From NCBI GenBank assembly GCA_002718415.1, contig PBEM01000004.1:100140-164139 (forward strand): a DNA stretch of 64,000 nt, written 5' to 3'. Below, piece by piece: positions 38,198 through 48,951 of this stretch. This stretch comes from Chloroflexota bacterium (GTDB lineage: Bacteria; Chloroflexota; Dehalococcoidia; Lucifugimonadales; Lucifugimonadaceae). The translations under genes were made by a program, and so were the position numbers. Under the pieces are notes generated by a model, which was given only the letters and a program-made list of their open reading frames with translations, was not told the DNA's origin and did no database searches. Every line of letters starts with the position of its first letter. The stretch's first letter is position 1.

Positions 38198-39379
38198 CTA
38201 TAAAAATGCGTCCCATTCACGTGGAGAAGAAGTTAAACTTTCACATCCATCTTCAGTAACTAATGTAGTGTCTTCTATATTTATACTACCTACCCCTTGA
38301 ACTCTCATAGTAGGCTCCACAACAACAATCATTCCTGGTTCCAAAGGCTTATTAGATCCTTTTACTAAAAATGGAGGTTCATGAACAGTTCTACCTAATG
38401 AATGTCCAGCTTGAGGAGTTAGTGATTCATAACCTTCTTCTTCAAACATTTTCATTGTTAATAGATATAAATCTGATGGTAAAATACCTGGGCGAACAGA
38501 ATCTCTTAATTTCTTGTTCATTCTTAAAATGGATGCATGTGCTTTTTTTGCTTCATCAGAAATTTCTCCATCCCATGCTAATGACCTAGATTGATCAGAT
38601 ACATAACCATTCCACCACCCACTAGCATCTATTCTCAATATTTCTCCTTTTTTTAGAAGCTGGTTAGTAGGTCCAACAAAGTTGGCCCCTTTGGGACCGA
38701 AACCAATATCTGTCCAAAGATGCCGAGATCCTCTTTCAGCAAAAGCTACACCTAAATAATGTTCCAAATCCCATTCGCTCATCCCCTCGAAGGCTACCTC
38801 TTCATAAATAGAATTAATCACTTCACTTGTAATATCTGAAGCTTTTCTTATACGAATAATTTCTTCTTCAGATTTAACCATTCTCAAATCCCATAAAATA
38901 GGCTCTGCATCAACCAATGTAGCCATCGGTAAAAATTCACGTAAATCTTCTGCAAATTTCATTTCTAGATGTCGCCATTCTACACCTATACGACCTTTAT
39001 CGAGATTTTTTTCATATAATACTTGTGCGACTCTTTCTATAGGATTATCAGCAGAATCTATTTGACTTTCTGAACCTGAAACAAAAAAAACAGGGCCCCA
39101 ATAACGAATGTCTTTTATCCACATCTGATAATTTTCCGGATAACCTGTTTGAGTAGATGGTGCTACATAAAAAGGACCAGTATTTTCATCGATAGGAAGA
39201 CCAACAAATGAAGCTGCATAATTTTCACCATCTTCTAATAAAAAATTGTCCTTATTAAACCCTTTCATCCATTCAAAATCTGTAAGGTATTCAACATTTG
39301 GTTTAGTGCCTGCTAGTATGACATCTATATTATGTGAATACATAGACCTAGATAATTTCTCGTAATTGAAAAGTCTCAT
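38198..39379 (-). CDS. M24-family metallopeptidase (Xaa-Pro aminopeptidase/creatinase-like)
   Basis: RIDASGWWNGYVSDQSRSLAW; AGHSLGRTVHEPPFL; VVVEPTMRVQGVGSINIEDT; internal start MRLFNYEKLSRSMYSHNIDVIL preferred. Confidence 0.88.
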   Translation of the reverse strand: MRLFNYEKLSRSMYSHNIDVILAGTKPNVEYLTDFEWMKGFNKDNFLLEDGENYAASFVGLPIDENTGPFYVAPSTQTGYPENYQMWIKDIRYWGPVFFVSGSESQIDSADNPIERVAQVLYEKNLDKGRIGVEWRHLEMKFAEDLREFLPMATLVDAEPILWDLRMVKSEEEIIRIRKASDITSEVINSIYEEVAFEGMSEWDLEHYLGVAFAERGSRHLWTDIGFGPKGANFVGPTNQLLKKGEILRIDASGWWNGYVSDQSRSLAWDGEISDEAKKAHASILRMNKKLRDSVRPGILPSDLYLLTMKMFEEEGYESLTPQAGHSLGRTVHEPPFLVKGSNKPLEPGMIVVVEPTMRVQGVGSINIEDTTLVTEDGCESLTSSPREWDAFL

Positions 39380-39443
39380 TATGATTGTTTGTTTTGAGTA
39401 AAATATTATAAATATTGTATCATTCATTAAGTAACAAATATTT

Positions 39444-39629
39444 ATGGAGAAAAAAATGGGTTTCCTAAGGAATATAGGTCCGTTAGAAATAATACTTATC
39501 TTGGTAATAATTCTAATTGTTTTTGGTGTCGGAAAACTACCTGAAATAGGTTCTGGAGTTGGTAAGGCAATAAAAGAATTTAGAAATTCAGTTGGCTCAG
39601 ATAAAAAAGATGATAAAGAAAAAAAATAA
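39444..39629 (+). CDS. tatA: Twin-arginine translocase TatA-type subunit
   Basis: GPLEIILILVIILIVFGVGKLPEIGSGVGKAIKEFRNSV. Confidence 0.93.
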   Translation: MEKKMGFLRNIGPLEIILILVIILIVFGVGKLPEIGSGVGKAIKEFRNSVGSDKKDDKEKK

Positions 39630-39634
39630 TTCTT

Positions 39635-40378
39635 CTATTTCCTCTTTTTTTCGGTTATCTTAACTAACAAAAGCCCTATTTCAAATAAAAATATTGCGGG
39701 TAATGCCGCTAAAGTTTGAGTTACAGGATCAAATGTGGGAGTAATTATTGCACCAAGTATAAATCCAAATAATATATTCCATACTCTTTGCTTTGATACC
39801 CATTTGGACTTCAATAAACCAGCCTTGCCTAACAAAAACATAATTATTGGTATTTGAAAAATTAATCCCATCCAGAATACCAATGAAGACATCAAAGATA
39901 TATATGATCCTATTCTTGGAGTAGGAGTAGCAATATCACTACCAAATGAAAACAAAAAATGAACTGCAGGAGGAATTAAAATATAATAAGCAAACGCTAC
40001 ACCAATAAAAAATAAAATCGTCCCTCCTGGAATTAAACTATATAAATATTTTCTTTCAGATTTTGTAAGTCCAGGTCTCAAAAACATAACTAATTCAAAC
40101 ATAATATATGGAAAAGCTAAACTAAAACCAACTAACACAGATAATCTAGCTATAGCAGACCATCCTTCAAAAACATCTAGAAAAACTAAAGTTGCAGGAA
40201 TATCAGGGGAAATTTTAGAAAGTGCATCAAGAGCTGGTTTTTGAACAAACTTTGATATTGGCTGATAAAAAATAAAAGATATAATTGTTGAAAGTATAAC
40301 AACTATTGCAATCCTAATTATTCTTCTTTTAATTTCAGAAAAATGAGAAACAATAGAAACAGCCCTGTCATTTGCCAT
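39635..40378 (-). CDS. tatC: Twin-arginine translocase TatC
   Basis: HFSEIKRRIIRIAIVV; YMFELVMFLRPGLTKSERKY; six-TM pattern. Confidence 0.95.
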   Translation of the reverse strand: MANDRAVSIVSHFSEIKRRIIRIAIVVILSTIISFIFYQPISKFVQKPALDALSKISPDIPATLVFLDVFEGWSAIARLSVLVGFSLAFPYIMFELVMFLRPGLTKSERKYLYSLIPGGTILFFIGVAFAYYILIPPAVHFLFSFGSDIATPTPRIGSYISLMSSLVFWMGLIFQIPIIMFLLGKAGLLKSKWVSKQRVWNILFGFILGAIITPTFDPVTQTLAALPAIFLFEIGLLLVKITEKKRK

Positions 40379-40670
40379 TGTTATTATCCTCAGAAGAATA
40401 CCCAGAATCTTGTTTAGGTGTTTTTTTATCTTTTTTTGTTGTTTTTATAGGAACTGGATTTATTAATTCAATATTTTCTTCAATAGCTTCATTTATATTA
40501 TTTTCTTCATCAATTATTAACTCGGTAATATAATCTCTTTGTTCCTTTAACTTGGTTAAAAATTTCTTAAATGTTCTAACCCCTAAAATTAATCTTTTTG
40601 GGCCTACAACTGTAACTCCTATTATCATAACAACGAGCAATTCTAAACTTCCTATCCCCAAAAAATTCAA
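40368..40670 (-). CDS. TatB-like translocase subunit
   Basis: FLGIGSLELLVVMIIGVTVVGPKRLILGVRTFKKFL; overlaps tatC. Confidence 0.85.
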   Translation of the reverse strand: MNFLGIGSLELLVVMIIGVTVVGPKRLILGVRTFKKFLTKLKEQRDYITELIIDEENNINEAIEENIELINPVPIKTTKKDKKTPKQDSGYSSEDNNNGK

Positions 40671-41299
40671 ATTAAATCCTCCGATTTTTTGTACTGTTTA
40701 CATCTAATATTACAATCCAAAATATTAATACTATAATCAAATTTCGAAAGTATGGATTCTAATGTACATAATGGTAACCCTACTATATTTAAATAACATC
40801 CTTTATAAGATTCTACAGGAGAAAAATCTTCATCCTGTATACCATATCCTCCAGCTCGATCAAAAGGAATTTTACTTTGAATATATTTATTCATTTCTTC
40901 TTGAGAAAACTCTCGTAATTTAACTTTGGAAATTCTAGATTTACAAATTATTTGATTATTATTTTTCAATACAATACTTGTCACAACCATATGAAATTTA
41001 GATTTCAATAGTTGTAAATTCATTTTAGCTTCTTCAATATTCGAAGGTTTATTTATTATTGCATCTTTATAAATCACACACGTATCAACAGCAATTAATA
41101 AATCTTGATTGTTGCCTTTCTGAGATTTTAATTTTTCAATAGCTAACATTTTGGGATACGATATAGGTTTAAATTTCTTCAAATCAATAGATCTCTCATT
41201 TATTAGATGATCTTTTTGTATGAATTCTATTCCTGCTTTCTGAAACAACTCTAATCTTCTATTAGACGATGAAAATAAAAATAATTTTCTTTTATACAT
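40667..41299 (-). CDS. Maf-family nucleotide pyrophosphatase
   Basis: LFLFSSSNRRLELFQKAGIEF; LIAVDTCVIYKD; PFDRAGGYGIQ...FSPVESYKGCYLNIVGLPL. Confidence 0.88.
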   Translation of the reverse strand: MYKRKLFLFSSSNRRLELFQKAGIEFIQKDHLINERSIDLKKFKPISYPKMLAIEKLKSQKGNNQDLLIAVDTCVIYKDAIINKPSNIEEAKMNLQLLKSKFHMVVTSIVLKNNNQIICKSRISKVKLREFSQEEMNKYIQSKIPFDRAGGYGIQDEDFSPVESYKGCYLNIVGLPLCTLESILSKFDYSINILDCNIRCKQYKKSEDLI

Positions 41300-42506
41300 T
41301 CTTTAAATTTAAAATAGCAACACATTCTATATGTCTTGTTTGCGGAAACATATCAATTGGGGTTATAGAATCAATACTGTAAAAATCATCGCTAACTAAA
41401 ATATCTAAATCTCTCATCATTGATACTGGATCACATGAAATCATAAGAATTTTTAAGGGCTTAATACGTTTCACAGCCTTCAGTACGTCAATATGACAAC
41501 CCACTCTAGGTGGATCTAGAATTAGATATTTAATTTCTTCGTTAAATTCTAATAAAGCATGCTCTGTTTTTTTTTGAATATATTGTATATTCTTCAAGTC
41601 TCCATTACTTTTTATCCCATCTACAATAGCTGAAGCAGATTCTTCAATACATATTACTTTCTCAACAAAATTTGAAAAAAGAGAGCCGAAGACACCTACA
41701 CCACTATATGCATCTACTAAAGTACCTGACCCATCAAAATTAAGTAATGTTTTTGAAATATTTATAATATTTTCAAGTTGTACAATATTCACCTGAAAAA
41801 ATGATGGAGAAGCTACATTATATTCTCTATCAAATATTCTTTCTAAATAATGTGTTTGTCCCGATTCAAAAGAAAATTCTTTTTCTACTAAGTTAGGTTG
41901 TACTAAAAATGAATCAGTTTTATCAGATCCGCGAATAGAAACTTGAGAAAACCCATCCATATTATCCTGAATTTCAGAAAGAATAGAATTAATTTTTCTG
42001 TTCATTAATAAACATTCACTAATTTTCACAAATTTTCTTGTTGAGGAATTAATAAAACCAACTTCTCCTGGAGAATTCTTGCTTCGAACTGTAAATCTAG
42101 AATGATTACGGTAATTAAGTTCATGGATAGATGGTAATGTTGAATTAACCAAAACCTTACTTAATTTTTCATACCTATTTAATTCATCAATAACAATTTC
42201 TTTCTTTAAAATTAACTGATATTTATAATCAATATGTTGCCATTGACATCCAGTACATTCTAAAAATTTCACACATGGAGCATTTACTCTAAACTCAGAG
42301 GACTCTATTACTTTATTTACAATAGAGATAATTTTGTCAGGATAAATACGTAATAACCTAACTTCTACTTTCTCTTGAGGTATCCCCCCTAAAATCTCAA
42401 CAGGTTTACCGTCTAAATTTGAAATTGATAACCCCATTTTATTAAATGACTTAATATTGAGTGTAACTAAATCATTTTCTTTATAAATAGTATTTTCGGA
42501 ATTCAC
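41292..42506 (-). CDS. TrmA/RlmD-family RNA (uracil-5-)methyltransferase
   Basis: C-x-C-x2-C (CVKFLECTGCQWQH); LVDAYSGVGVFGSLFS; LILDPPRVGCH; MISCDPVSMMRDL. Confidence 0.9.
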   Translation of the reverse strand: MNSENTIYKENDLVTLNIKSFNKMGLSISNLDGKPVEILGGIPQEKVEVRLLRIYPDKIISIVNKVIESSEFRVNAPCVKFLECTGCQWQHIDYKYQLILKKEIVIDELNRYEKLSKVLVNSTLPSIHELNYRNHSRFTVRSKNSPGEVGFINSSTRKFVKISECLLMNRKINSILSEIQDNMDGFSQVSIRGSDKTDSFLVQPNLVEKEFSFESGQTHYLERIFDREYNVASPSFFQVNIVQLENIINISKTLLNFDGSGTLVDAYSGVGVFGSLFSNFVEKVICIEESASAIVDGIKSNGDLKNIQYIQKKTEHALLEFNEEIKYLILDPPRVGCHIDVLKAVKRIKPLKILMISCDPVSMMRDLDILVSDDFYSIDSITPIDMFPQTRHIECVAILNLKNV

Positions 42507-42620
42507 TTATTTTTATGTTTTTAATATAAATGTACTTAACAGTTTATTTATATAATTATGACCCAAGATTGATTTTGTGTTATCTTACATAATAATACTA
42601 ATGCATATTGGAAAATTTAA

Positions 42621-43514
42621 TTGGTTGTAAAACGTAAATTACCTGAGTGGTTTAAAGTAAAATCCCCCGGAAGCGAAAATTTTATATCTTTAAAATCTAA
42701 AATTTCTGGAGCAAGCCTAAATACGGTTTGTGAAGAAGCTGCTTGCCCAAATATTGGTGATTGTTGGGACAGAGGAACTGCAACATTTATGATATTAGGT
42801 GATACCTGTACCCGTGCTTGTTCTTATTGTAATGTCAAGACAGGGTGGCCAAACACTATTGATTTATTAGAACCTCATAGGGTAGCTAGTACTGTAAAAA
42901 AAATGAACTTAAAATATACCGTAATAACATCTGTTGATAGAGATGATTTAGATGATTACGGCTCAGGGATATTTGCTAAAACTATTGAAGAGGTTAGAAA
43001 ATTATCTCCTAAATGTAAAATTGAAGTGCTAATTCCGGATTTTGAAGGAGACTTTGATTCTCTTAAAAAAGTAATAATAGCTAAACCACAAGTATTAAAT
43101 CATAATATTGAAACCGTCAGAAGAGTTTTTAAGAAAGTTCGCCCGAGAGGAAACTATGATTTATCTTTGAATTTAATTAATAATGTAAAAAAAATAAACC
43201 CTAAAATTCCAACCAAATCTGGAATGATGGTAGGTTTAGGAGAAACTAAAGAAGAAATGATTTCTACTATGAATGAACTCGTTGATTCAAATTGTGATTT
43301 ACTAACTATTGGACAATATTTAAGACCTACAAAAAAACACCATCCAATCATAAGATTTTATCATCCAGATGAATTTGAAGACCTAAAGGAACTTGGATTA
43401 AAAATAGGGTTTAAGCATGTAGCATCAGGCCCACTAGTAAGAAGCTCTTATCACGCAGATGAACAACATGATGCTGCAATAGAAAAATTGATAGATCAAT
43501 CAATACTAAATTAA
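42621..43514 (+). CDS. lipA: Lipoyl synthase
   Basis: CEEAACPNIGDCWDRGTATFMILGDTCTRACSYCNV; C-terminal RSSYHAD; TTG start. Confidence 0.97.
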   Translation: MVVKRKLPEWFKVKSPGSENFISLKSKISGASLNTVCEEAACPNIGDCWDRGTATFMILGDTCTRACSYCNVKTGWPNTIDLLEPHRVASTVKKMNLKYTVITSVDRDDLDDYGSGIFAKTIEEVRKLSPKCKIEVLIPDFEGDFDSLKKVIIAKPQVLNHNIETVRRVFKKVRPRGNYDLSLNLINNVKKINPKIPTKSGMMVGLGETKEEMISTMNELVDSNCDLLTIGQYLRPTKKHHPIIRFYHPDEFEDLKELGLKIGFKHVASGPLVRSSYHADEQHDAAIEKLIDQSILN

Positions 43515-43523
43515 TTTTCTAAT

Positions 43524-44351
43524 ATGGGTACATTGTATGTATTATCAACTCCAATAGGAAATTTAGCAGATTTATCTGAAAGAGCAAAAAATATTTTAGA
43601 TAATATTGAATATGTTATAGCTGAAGATACCAGAGTAAGTAAAAAATTATTTAAGAATAATAAAAATAACATAAATATAATCTCTATACACAAATTCTCC
43701 CCCAATTCAAAAATTAAACAAGTTACAAATTTTTTATCTAAAGGTGATACCGTTTTATTATGTGATGCAGGAACACCCAGTATATCTGATCCTGGTAATG
43801 AAGTAGTTAAGCAAGCGATCGAAAGTGGACATAAGGTCACTCCTATCCCTGGACCTTCAGCTATAACTGCAGCTCTTTCTATATGCCCTTGGCCTTCTAA
43901 TCAATTCACTTTTTTAGGATTCTTACCACGTAAAGAAAATGAACGAAAAAACTCGATAAAAAAAATAAATTCTACTAATGGATTAATAATAATTTTTGAG
44001 AGTCCACACAGAATTTCAGAAACTTTTAAAAATCTAGAAGAAATACTTGGTGATAGGTTAATATTTATATGTAGAGAATTAACCAAAATACATGAGGAGA
44101 CATTTATTGGAACTTCATTTGAAGCACGGGAAAAATTTTCAAAACCAAAAGGTGAATTTACAATAATAATCAGTGGTCAAGATTCCAAAATAGAAGAATT
44201 ATCTGATGAAATTATTCTGGAAGAAATACATAATGCAAGATTAAATAAAATGAGTGGGAGAAAAATTGTCGATCATGTTACATCAATGTTGTCTATCAAA
44301 AGAAGTAGAGTTTATAGTTTAGAACTACAATCAAGAAAAGATAAAGAGTAA
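43524..44351 (+). CDS. rsmI: 16S rRNA (cytidine-2'-O)-methyltransferase RsmI
   Basis: MGTLYVLSTPIGNLADLSERAKNIL; AEDTRVSKKLF; DAGTPSISDPGNEVV; PGPSAITAALS. Confidence 0.96.
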   Translation: MGTLYVLSTPIGNLADLSERAKNILDNIEYVIAEDTRVSKKLFKNNKNNINIISIHKFSPNSKIKQVTNFLSKGDTVLLCDAGTPSISDPGNEVVKQAIESGHKVTPIPGPSAITAALSICPWPSNQFTFLGFLPRKENERKNSIKKINSTNGLIIIFESPHRISETFKNLEEILGDRLIFICRELTKIHEETFIGTSFEAREKFSKPKGEFTIIISGQDSKIEELSDEIILEEIHNARLNKMSGRKIVDHVTSMLSIKRSRVYSLELQSRKDKE

Positions 44352-44411
44352 TAAAATGTCTATAATTAAATTTTTGATAGAAAAAATTTTATAAAAGGAT
44401 AAATTTTAGAA

Positions 44412-46076
44412 TTGTCCAAAAGAATATTAGTAGCTGTAGCTTGGCCATATGTAAACGATGAACCCCACTTAGGGCACATTGCTGGGATGAATATCCCTGC
44501 AGATATTTTTGCTAGATTTCATAGAATTATAGGAAATAAAGTAGCAATGGTTTCAGGTTCCGATATGCATGGAACACCAACAGCATTAAAAGCTTCAGAT
44601 GAAGGAGTAGAACCATCTGAAATAGCATTTAGATATCATAAAATCTGGAAAAATTCTCTAGAAAAAATGAACTTTTCTTATGATCTTTACACTCATACAC
44701 ACACTGAAAATCATAAAGAAATAGTAACTAAAATTTTCTTAAAACTGAAAGAAAAAAACTTACTTTATGAGCATACTCAAAAAATGCCATATTCGACTAC
44801 TGAAAAAAGATTCTTACCTGATCGTTTTGTTGAGGGAACATGTCCACATTGTTCATATGAAAAGGCTCGTGGTGATCAATGTGATAAATGTGGAAGAACT
44901 CTAGACCCAATAGAATTAATAAATATTAAATCAATTAGAGATCATTCAACTCCAGAATTTAGAGATACAACTCACCAATTCTTTAAACTCTCAAAATTTA
45001 ATAAAACTCTTGAAGAATGGATCTCTAGTAAAAAATCTTGGAGAAATAATGTCAAGAATCAATCTCTAGGAATGTTAAAAGAAGGTTTAATTGATAGAGC
45101 TATTACTAGAGATATTGATTGGGGCATACCTGTACCTATTGAAAATGGTTATGAAAATAAAAGTATTTATGTTTGGTTTGAGGCAGTAATTGGATATTTG
45201 TCAGCAACAGTTGAATGGGCTAAAAATCAAGGTGATGAAAAATTATGGGAAGAATTTTGGTTAAATGAAAATGCTGAAACTTATTATTTTCAAGGTAAAG
45301 ATAATATACCATTCCATGCAATTATTTGGCCTGCAATATTATTAGGTTATGAAGATCATAATATTCCTACTGATGTTGTAGCAAATGAATATTTAAATCT
45401 AGGAGGATTAGATTTTTCTAAAAGTAAAGGCCATGCTATATGGTTAACTGACTATCTAAGTAGGTATGATCCTGATCCTTTAAGATATTATTTAGCGTCT
45501 ATAATGCCAGAAACTTCAGATTCAGAGTTTACTTGGGCAGGATATTTATCTGCAAATAATAATGAACTGGTGGCAACACTAGGGAATTTAGTTCACAGAA
45601 TCTTAACTATTTCACATAAGAATTTTGATTCTATAAACGCCCCTGATAAATTAAGCGATAATGATAATGTAATCCTAGACCATTGTAATCAAACTTTAGA
45701 TAAAGTATTCAAGTCTTTAGAAAATAGGAAATTTAGACAAGGACTCCAACAGGCGATGAATTTAGCTCAGATAGGAAACAGATATATAGATCAAGAAAAA
45801 CCTTGGAGTACAGTTAAAACTAACAAACAAAAGGCTTCTAATAGTCTATGGATTGGAATAAATATAATTTCTACTCTTAGAACTGTCTTTTATCCATTTT
45901 TACCAAACACATCAGATTTAATACACAATATGTTAAATTTCAAAAATGATACTTTATCAGATGGGTGGAAAAGAAAAGAACTACCAGAAAAAATAATTAT
46001 AAACCCTCCAAAAACATTATTTAAGAAACTTGATGAAAACATAATAAAAGAAGAAAACGATCGTTTAATGAAATAG
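44412..46076 (+). CDS. metG: Methionyl-tRNA synthetase
   Basis: VAWPYVNDEPHLGHIAG; Zn-binding CPHCSYEKARGDQCDKCGR; LDFSKSKGHAIW (KMSKS-equivalent); TTG start. Confidence 0.94.
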   Translation: MSKRILVAVAWPYVNDEPHLGHIAGMNIPADIFARFHRIIGNKVAMVSGSDMHGTPTALKASDEGVEPSEIAFRYHKIWKNSLEKMNFSYDLYTHTHTENHKEIVTKIFLKLKEKNLLYEHTQKMPYSTTEKRFLPDRFVEGTCPHCSYEKARGDQCDKCGRTLDPIELINIKSIRDHSTPEFRDTTHQFFKLSKFNKTLEEWISSKKSWRNNVKNQSLGMLKEGLIDRAITRDIDWGIPVPIENGYENKSIYVWFEAVIGYLSATVEWAKNQGDEKLWEEFWLNENAETYYFQGKDNIPFHAIIWPAILLGYEDHNIPTDVVANEYLNLGGLDFSKSKGHAIWLTDYLSRYDPDPLRYYLASIMPETSDSEFTWAGYLSANNNELVATLGNLVHRILTISHKNFDSINAPDKLSDNDNVILDHCNQTLDKVFKSLENRKFRQGLQQAMNLAQIGNRYIDQEKPWSTVKTNKQKASNSLWIGINIISTLRTVFYPFLPNTSDLIHNMLNFKNDTLSDGWKRKELPEKIIINPPKTLFKKLDENIIKEENDRLMK

Positions 46077-46078
46077 AA

Positions 46079-47071
46079 ATGTCAGATAAATCAATCCAAG
46101 AAAAAATATATGAACCAATTGAGGATGATTTGAATCTAGTAATAGAAGAAATTATTAACGAATCTGAAAAAGTACCTGAGAACGCTTCAAATATAGAGAC
46201 AAAATTAGAACATGTTTTTTCTGCTCCAGGCAAACGTATAAGACCAGCCATTACACTCCTTACTGCAGGATTATGGGGAGAAAATTCTACTAAATTGATT
46301 ATAAATATGGCTGTTGCAGTAGAATTATTACATATAGCTACACTTGTTCATGATGATACTGTTGATAAGGCAGATACTCGAAGAGGACACGCAACGGCAA
46401 GTAATTTATGGGGCAGAAATATTGCAGTTTTATTAGGTGATCATATTTTTGCTACTTCTGCTATGTATGTTTGTGAAACAGGAAATATTCGCCTTATAAA
46501 AAGATTTGCTGAGACTATTTCCGAATTAGCATTTGGGGAACTTGACGAAATTCTATCTACTTGGAAAACAAATACAAGTATTAGTTTATATAACAAAAGA
46601 ATATATAATAAAACTGCAACTTTGTTCTGCACAGCATCTTTAGGTGGGGCAATTTTAGGAGGCGGTAGTGATGAAGAAATTATAAATTTAAGAGATTATG
46701 GATATAATCTGGGAATGGCTTATCAAATTTATGATGATATTTTAGATTACACTGCTAATTCTGAAACATTAGGAAAGCCTTCAGGAAATGATTTATTAGG
46801 AGGAGTTATAACTTTACCCGCAATAATTGCATATGAAAATGGTAGTAAAGAATTAATTGATAAATTTATATCATCAAAACAATCAATCAGAGAAGAAATG
46901 ATATCTGATTTAATAAATGAAATCAATAAAACTGGTGCTGTAGAAAAAACTAAACAAATAGCAGATAAACATATATATGAAACTCAAAAAATATTACTCT
47001 CTCTACCTAATAATCGTAATTTAGAATCTCTGAAATTATTATCTGATTATGTTGGGACGAGATCTTACTAA
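46079..47071 (+). CDS. Polyprenyl synthetase
   Basis: LVHDDTVDKADTRRG (FARM) and YQIYDDILDYTA (SARM). Confidence 0.95.
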   Translation: MSDKSIQEKIYEPIEDDLNLVIEEIINESEKVPENASNIETKLEHVFSAPGKRIRPAITLLTAGLWGENSTKLIINMAVAVELLHIATLVHDDTVDKADTRRGHATASNLWGRNIAVLLGDHIFATSAMYVCETGNIRLIKRFAETISELAFGELDEILSTWKTNTSISLYNKRIYNKTATLFCTASLGGAILGGGSDEEIINLRDYGYNLGMAYQIYDDILDYTANSETLGKPSGNDLLGGVITLPAIIAYENGSKELIDKFISSKQSIREEMISDLINEINKTGAVEKTKQIADKHIYETQKILLSLPNNRNLESLKLLSDYVGTRSY

Positions 47072-47735
47072 AATGAAATTTGATAAGAGTCCTAATTATC
47101 ATAAAGTAAAAAATTTACTTTATATGCAATATGGCGATCTCAAGTGGCGTGATGAAATGGAAACCTTAGATGAATTAATTTTCACAGTTCTTACTCAAAA
47201 TACATCAGATATAAATGCAGAAAAAGCTTTCAAAAACTTAAAATCTAGATATATTAATTGGGATGAAATTGCTAAATCTACAGACGAAAAATTAGAAAGA
47301 ATAATTAGAATTGGTGGTCTTGGTAAGCAAAAATCGATAAGAATAAAAAAAATACTAAAGGAAATATATCTTAGGACAGGTGGATATAATTTATCAATAT
47401 TAAAAGACATGACATTTAACGAAGTTAAAGAATGGCTTATCACTTTACCTGGAGTAGGACCAAAAACTGCTGCTGTAGTCATGTCGTTTGCATTGAAACT
47501 TCCAGCATTCCCAGTAGATACCCATATACATAGAATTTCAAAAAGATTAGGTTATATAAATAAAAATACTTCTGCAGAAAAAGCTCATGAAATTATGGAA
47601 AAAATCATACTTCCAGAAGATAGATTTGATTTTCATATACTTTTAATTACACACGGAAGAAAAATATGTAAAGCAAATAATCCTAAATGTTCCATATGCC
47701 CATTAACTTCATACTGTCCGTCTGTTGCCATATGA
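47049..47735 (+). CDS. nth: Endonuclease III-family DNA glycosylase
   Basis: HhH LPGVGPKTAAVVMSFA; DTHIHRISKRLG; Fe-S loop CKANNPKCSICPLTSYC. Confidence 0.93.
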   Translation: MLGRDLTKMKFDKSPNYHKVKNLLYMQYGDLKWRDEMETLDELIFTVLTQNTSDINAEKAFKNLKSRYINWDEIAKSTDEKLERIIRIGGLGKQKSIRIKKILKEIYLRTGGYNLSILKDMTFNEVKEWLITLPGVGPKTAAVVMSFALKLPAFPVDTHIHRISKRLGYINKNTSAEKAHEIMEKIILPEDRFDFHILLITHGRKICKANNPKCSICPLTSYCPSVAI

Positions 47736-47779
47736 TGTATTCAGTATACTCAAAATAAAATTTATTATAAGATTAATAA

Positions 47780-48802
47780 ATGACAACTAAAATAGGAATA
47801 ATTAATGTTACTGGATATGCAGGTTCTGAAATTGCAAGAATTTTGCATAATCATCCAGATGTTGAAATATCTTCAATAACGGGGAGAAGTTCAGCAGGGA
47901 AAAAAATCGGTGAAGTTTATCCTCATTTAAGTGATATTAATTTAAATATTTCTGATGAAATATCCGGTGACCCAGATGTAATATTTTCTGCTCTTCCTCA
48001 CGCTGCTAGTGCAGAAAAAATACAACAATTAATTAATGATAAAGTTAAAATTATTGATATATCTGCAGATTTTAGACTTAAAAATATTGATGTTTGGGAA
48101 TCCACTTATAATATAAAACATCCTTGTCCTGAAAATATAAATAAATCAATCTATGGGCTTCCTGAAATTTATAAAAAGGAAATAAAAAATACTAATTTAG
48201 TTGCAAATCCAGGTTGCTTTCCGACTGGAGCTATATTAGCAAATGCTCCTTTGATAAAAGAAAAAATCGTTGAACCGACAATAATTAATGATTCTAAAAC
48301 AGGAATATCAGGGGCAGGCAGAACATCTAAACTAGAATTTGGTTATTCTGAAATAAACGAAAATTCTACAGCATACGGACTATCAGGTCATAGGCATCAA
48401 CCTGAGATAGAACAGGAATTGAATAATTTTTCTAATAAACAAAAAGTGAAAGTAACTTTCGTACCACACCTTATACCTATGACTAGAGGTATTTTAGGAA
48501 CAAATTATTCAATGTTAATAAAAAATATTCACCAAAAAGAAATTATGGATTTGTATAGGGATTTTTATAGGGAGTCTCCATTTGTAAAAATTTCTGAAGT
48601 TCCTCCTACAACAAAACAAACATGGGGAAATAACAACTGTATTATTTATCCTCACGTAAATCAACAAAATGGAATTGTGGTAGTAATTACTGCTTTAGAT
48701 AATCTAGTTAAAGGCGCAGCTGGTGCTGCTGTACAGAATATGAATATTATGTTGAATATCCCTGAAGAAACAGGATTGGAACAATTAGCTATTTATCCTT
48801 AA
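47780..48802 (+). CDS. argC: N-acetyl-gamma-glutamyl-phosphate reductase
   Basis: GIINVTGYAGSEIARIL; ALPHAAS; VANPGCFPTGAILA; GHRHQPEI. Confidence 0.96.
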   Translation: MTTKIGIINVTGYAGSEIARILHNHPDVEISSITGRSSAGKKIGEVYPHLSDINLNISDEISGDPDVIFSALPHAASAEKIQQLINDKVKIIDISADFRLKNIDVWESTYNIKHPCPENINKSIYGLPEIYKKEIKNTNLVANPGCFPTGAILANAPLIKEKIVEPTIINDSKTGISGAGRTSKLEFGYSEINENSTAYGLSGHRHQPEIEQELNNFSNKQKVKVTFVPHLIPMTRGILGTNYSMLIKNIHQKEIMDLYRDFYRESPFVKISEVPPTTKQTWGNNNCIIYPHVNQQNGIVVVITALDNLVKGAAGAAVQNMNIMLNIPEETGLEQLAIYP

Positions 48803-48875
48803 TAAATGTTGATAAATGTTTTTTTTAATATCTATCCTATTTATAAAGATATAGAATTATTTAACGAGTGTTATT

Positions 48876-48951
48876 GGCCCCATCGTCCAGCGGCCTAGGA
48901 CACCACCCTTTCAAGGTGGAGACACGGGTTCGAGTCCCGTTGGGGCTACCA
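48876..48951 (+). tRNA. tRNA-Glu (anticodon TTC), CCA encoded
   Basis: Acceptor GGCCCCA/TGGGGCT; anticodon stem-loop CCACC-CTTTCAA-GGTGG; T arm ACGGG-TTCGAGT-CCCGT; ACCA end. Confidence 0.96.
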
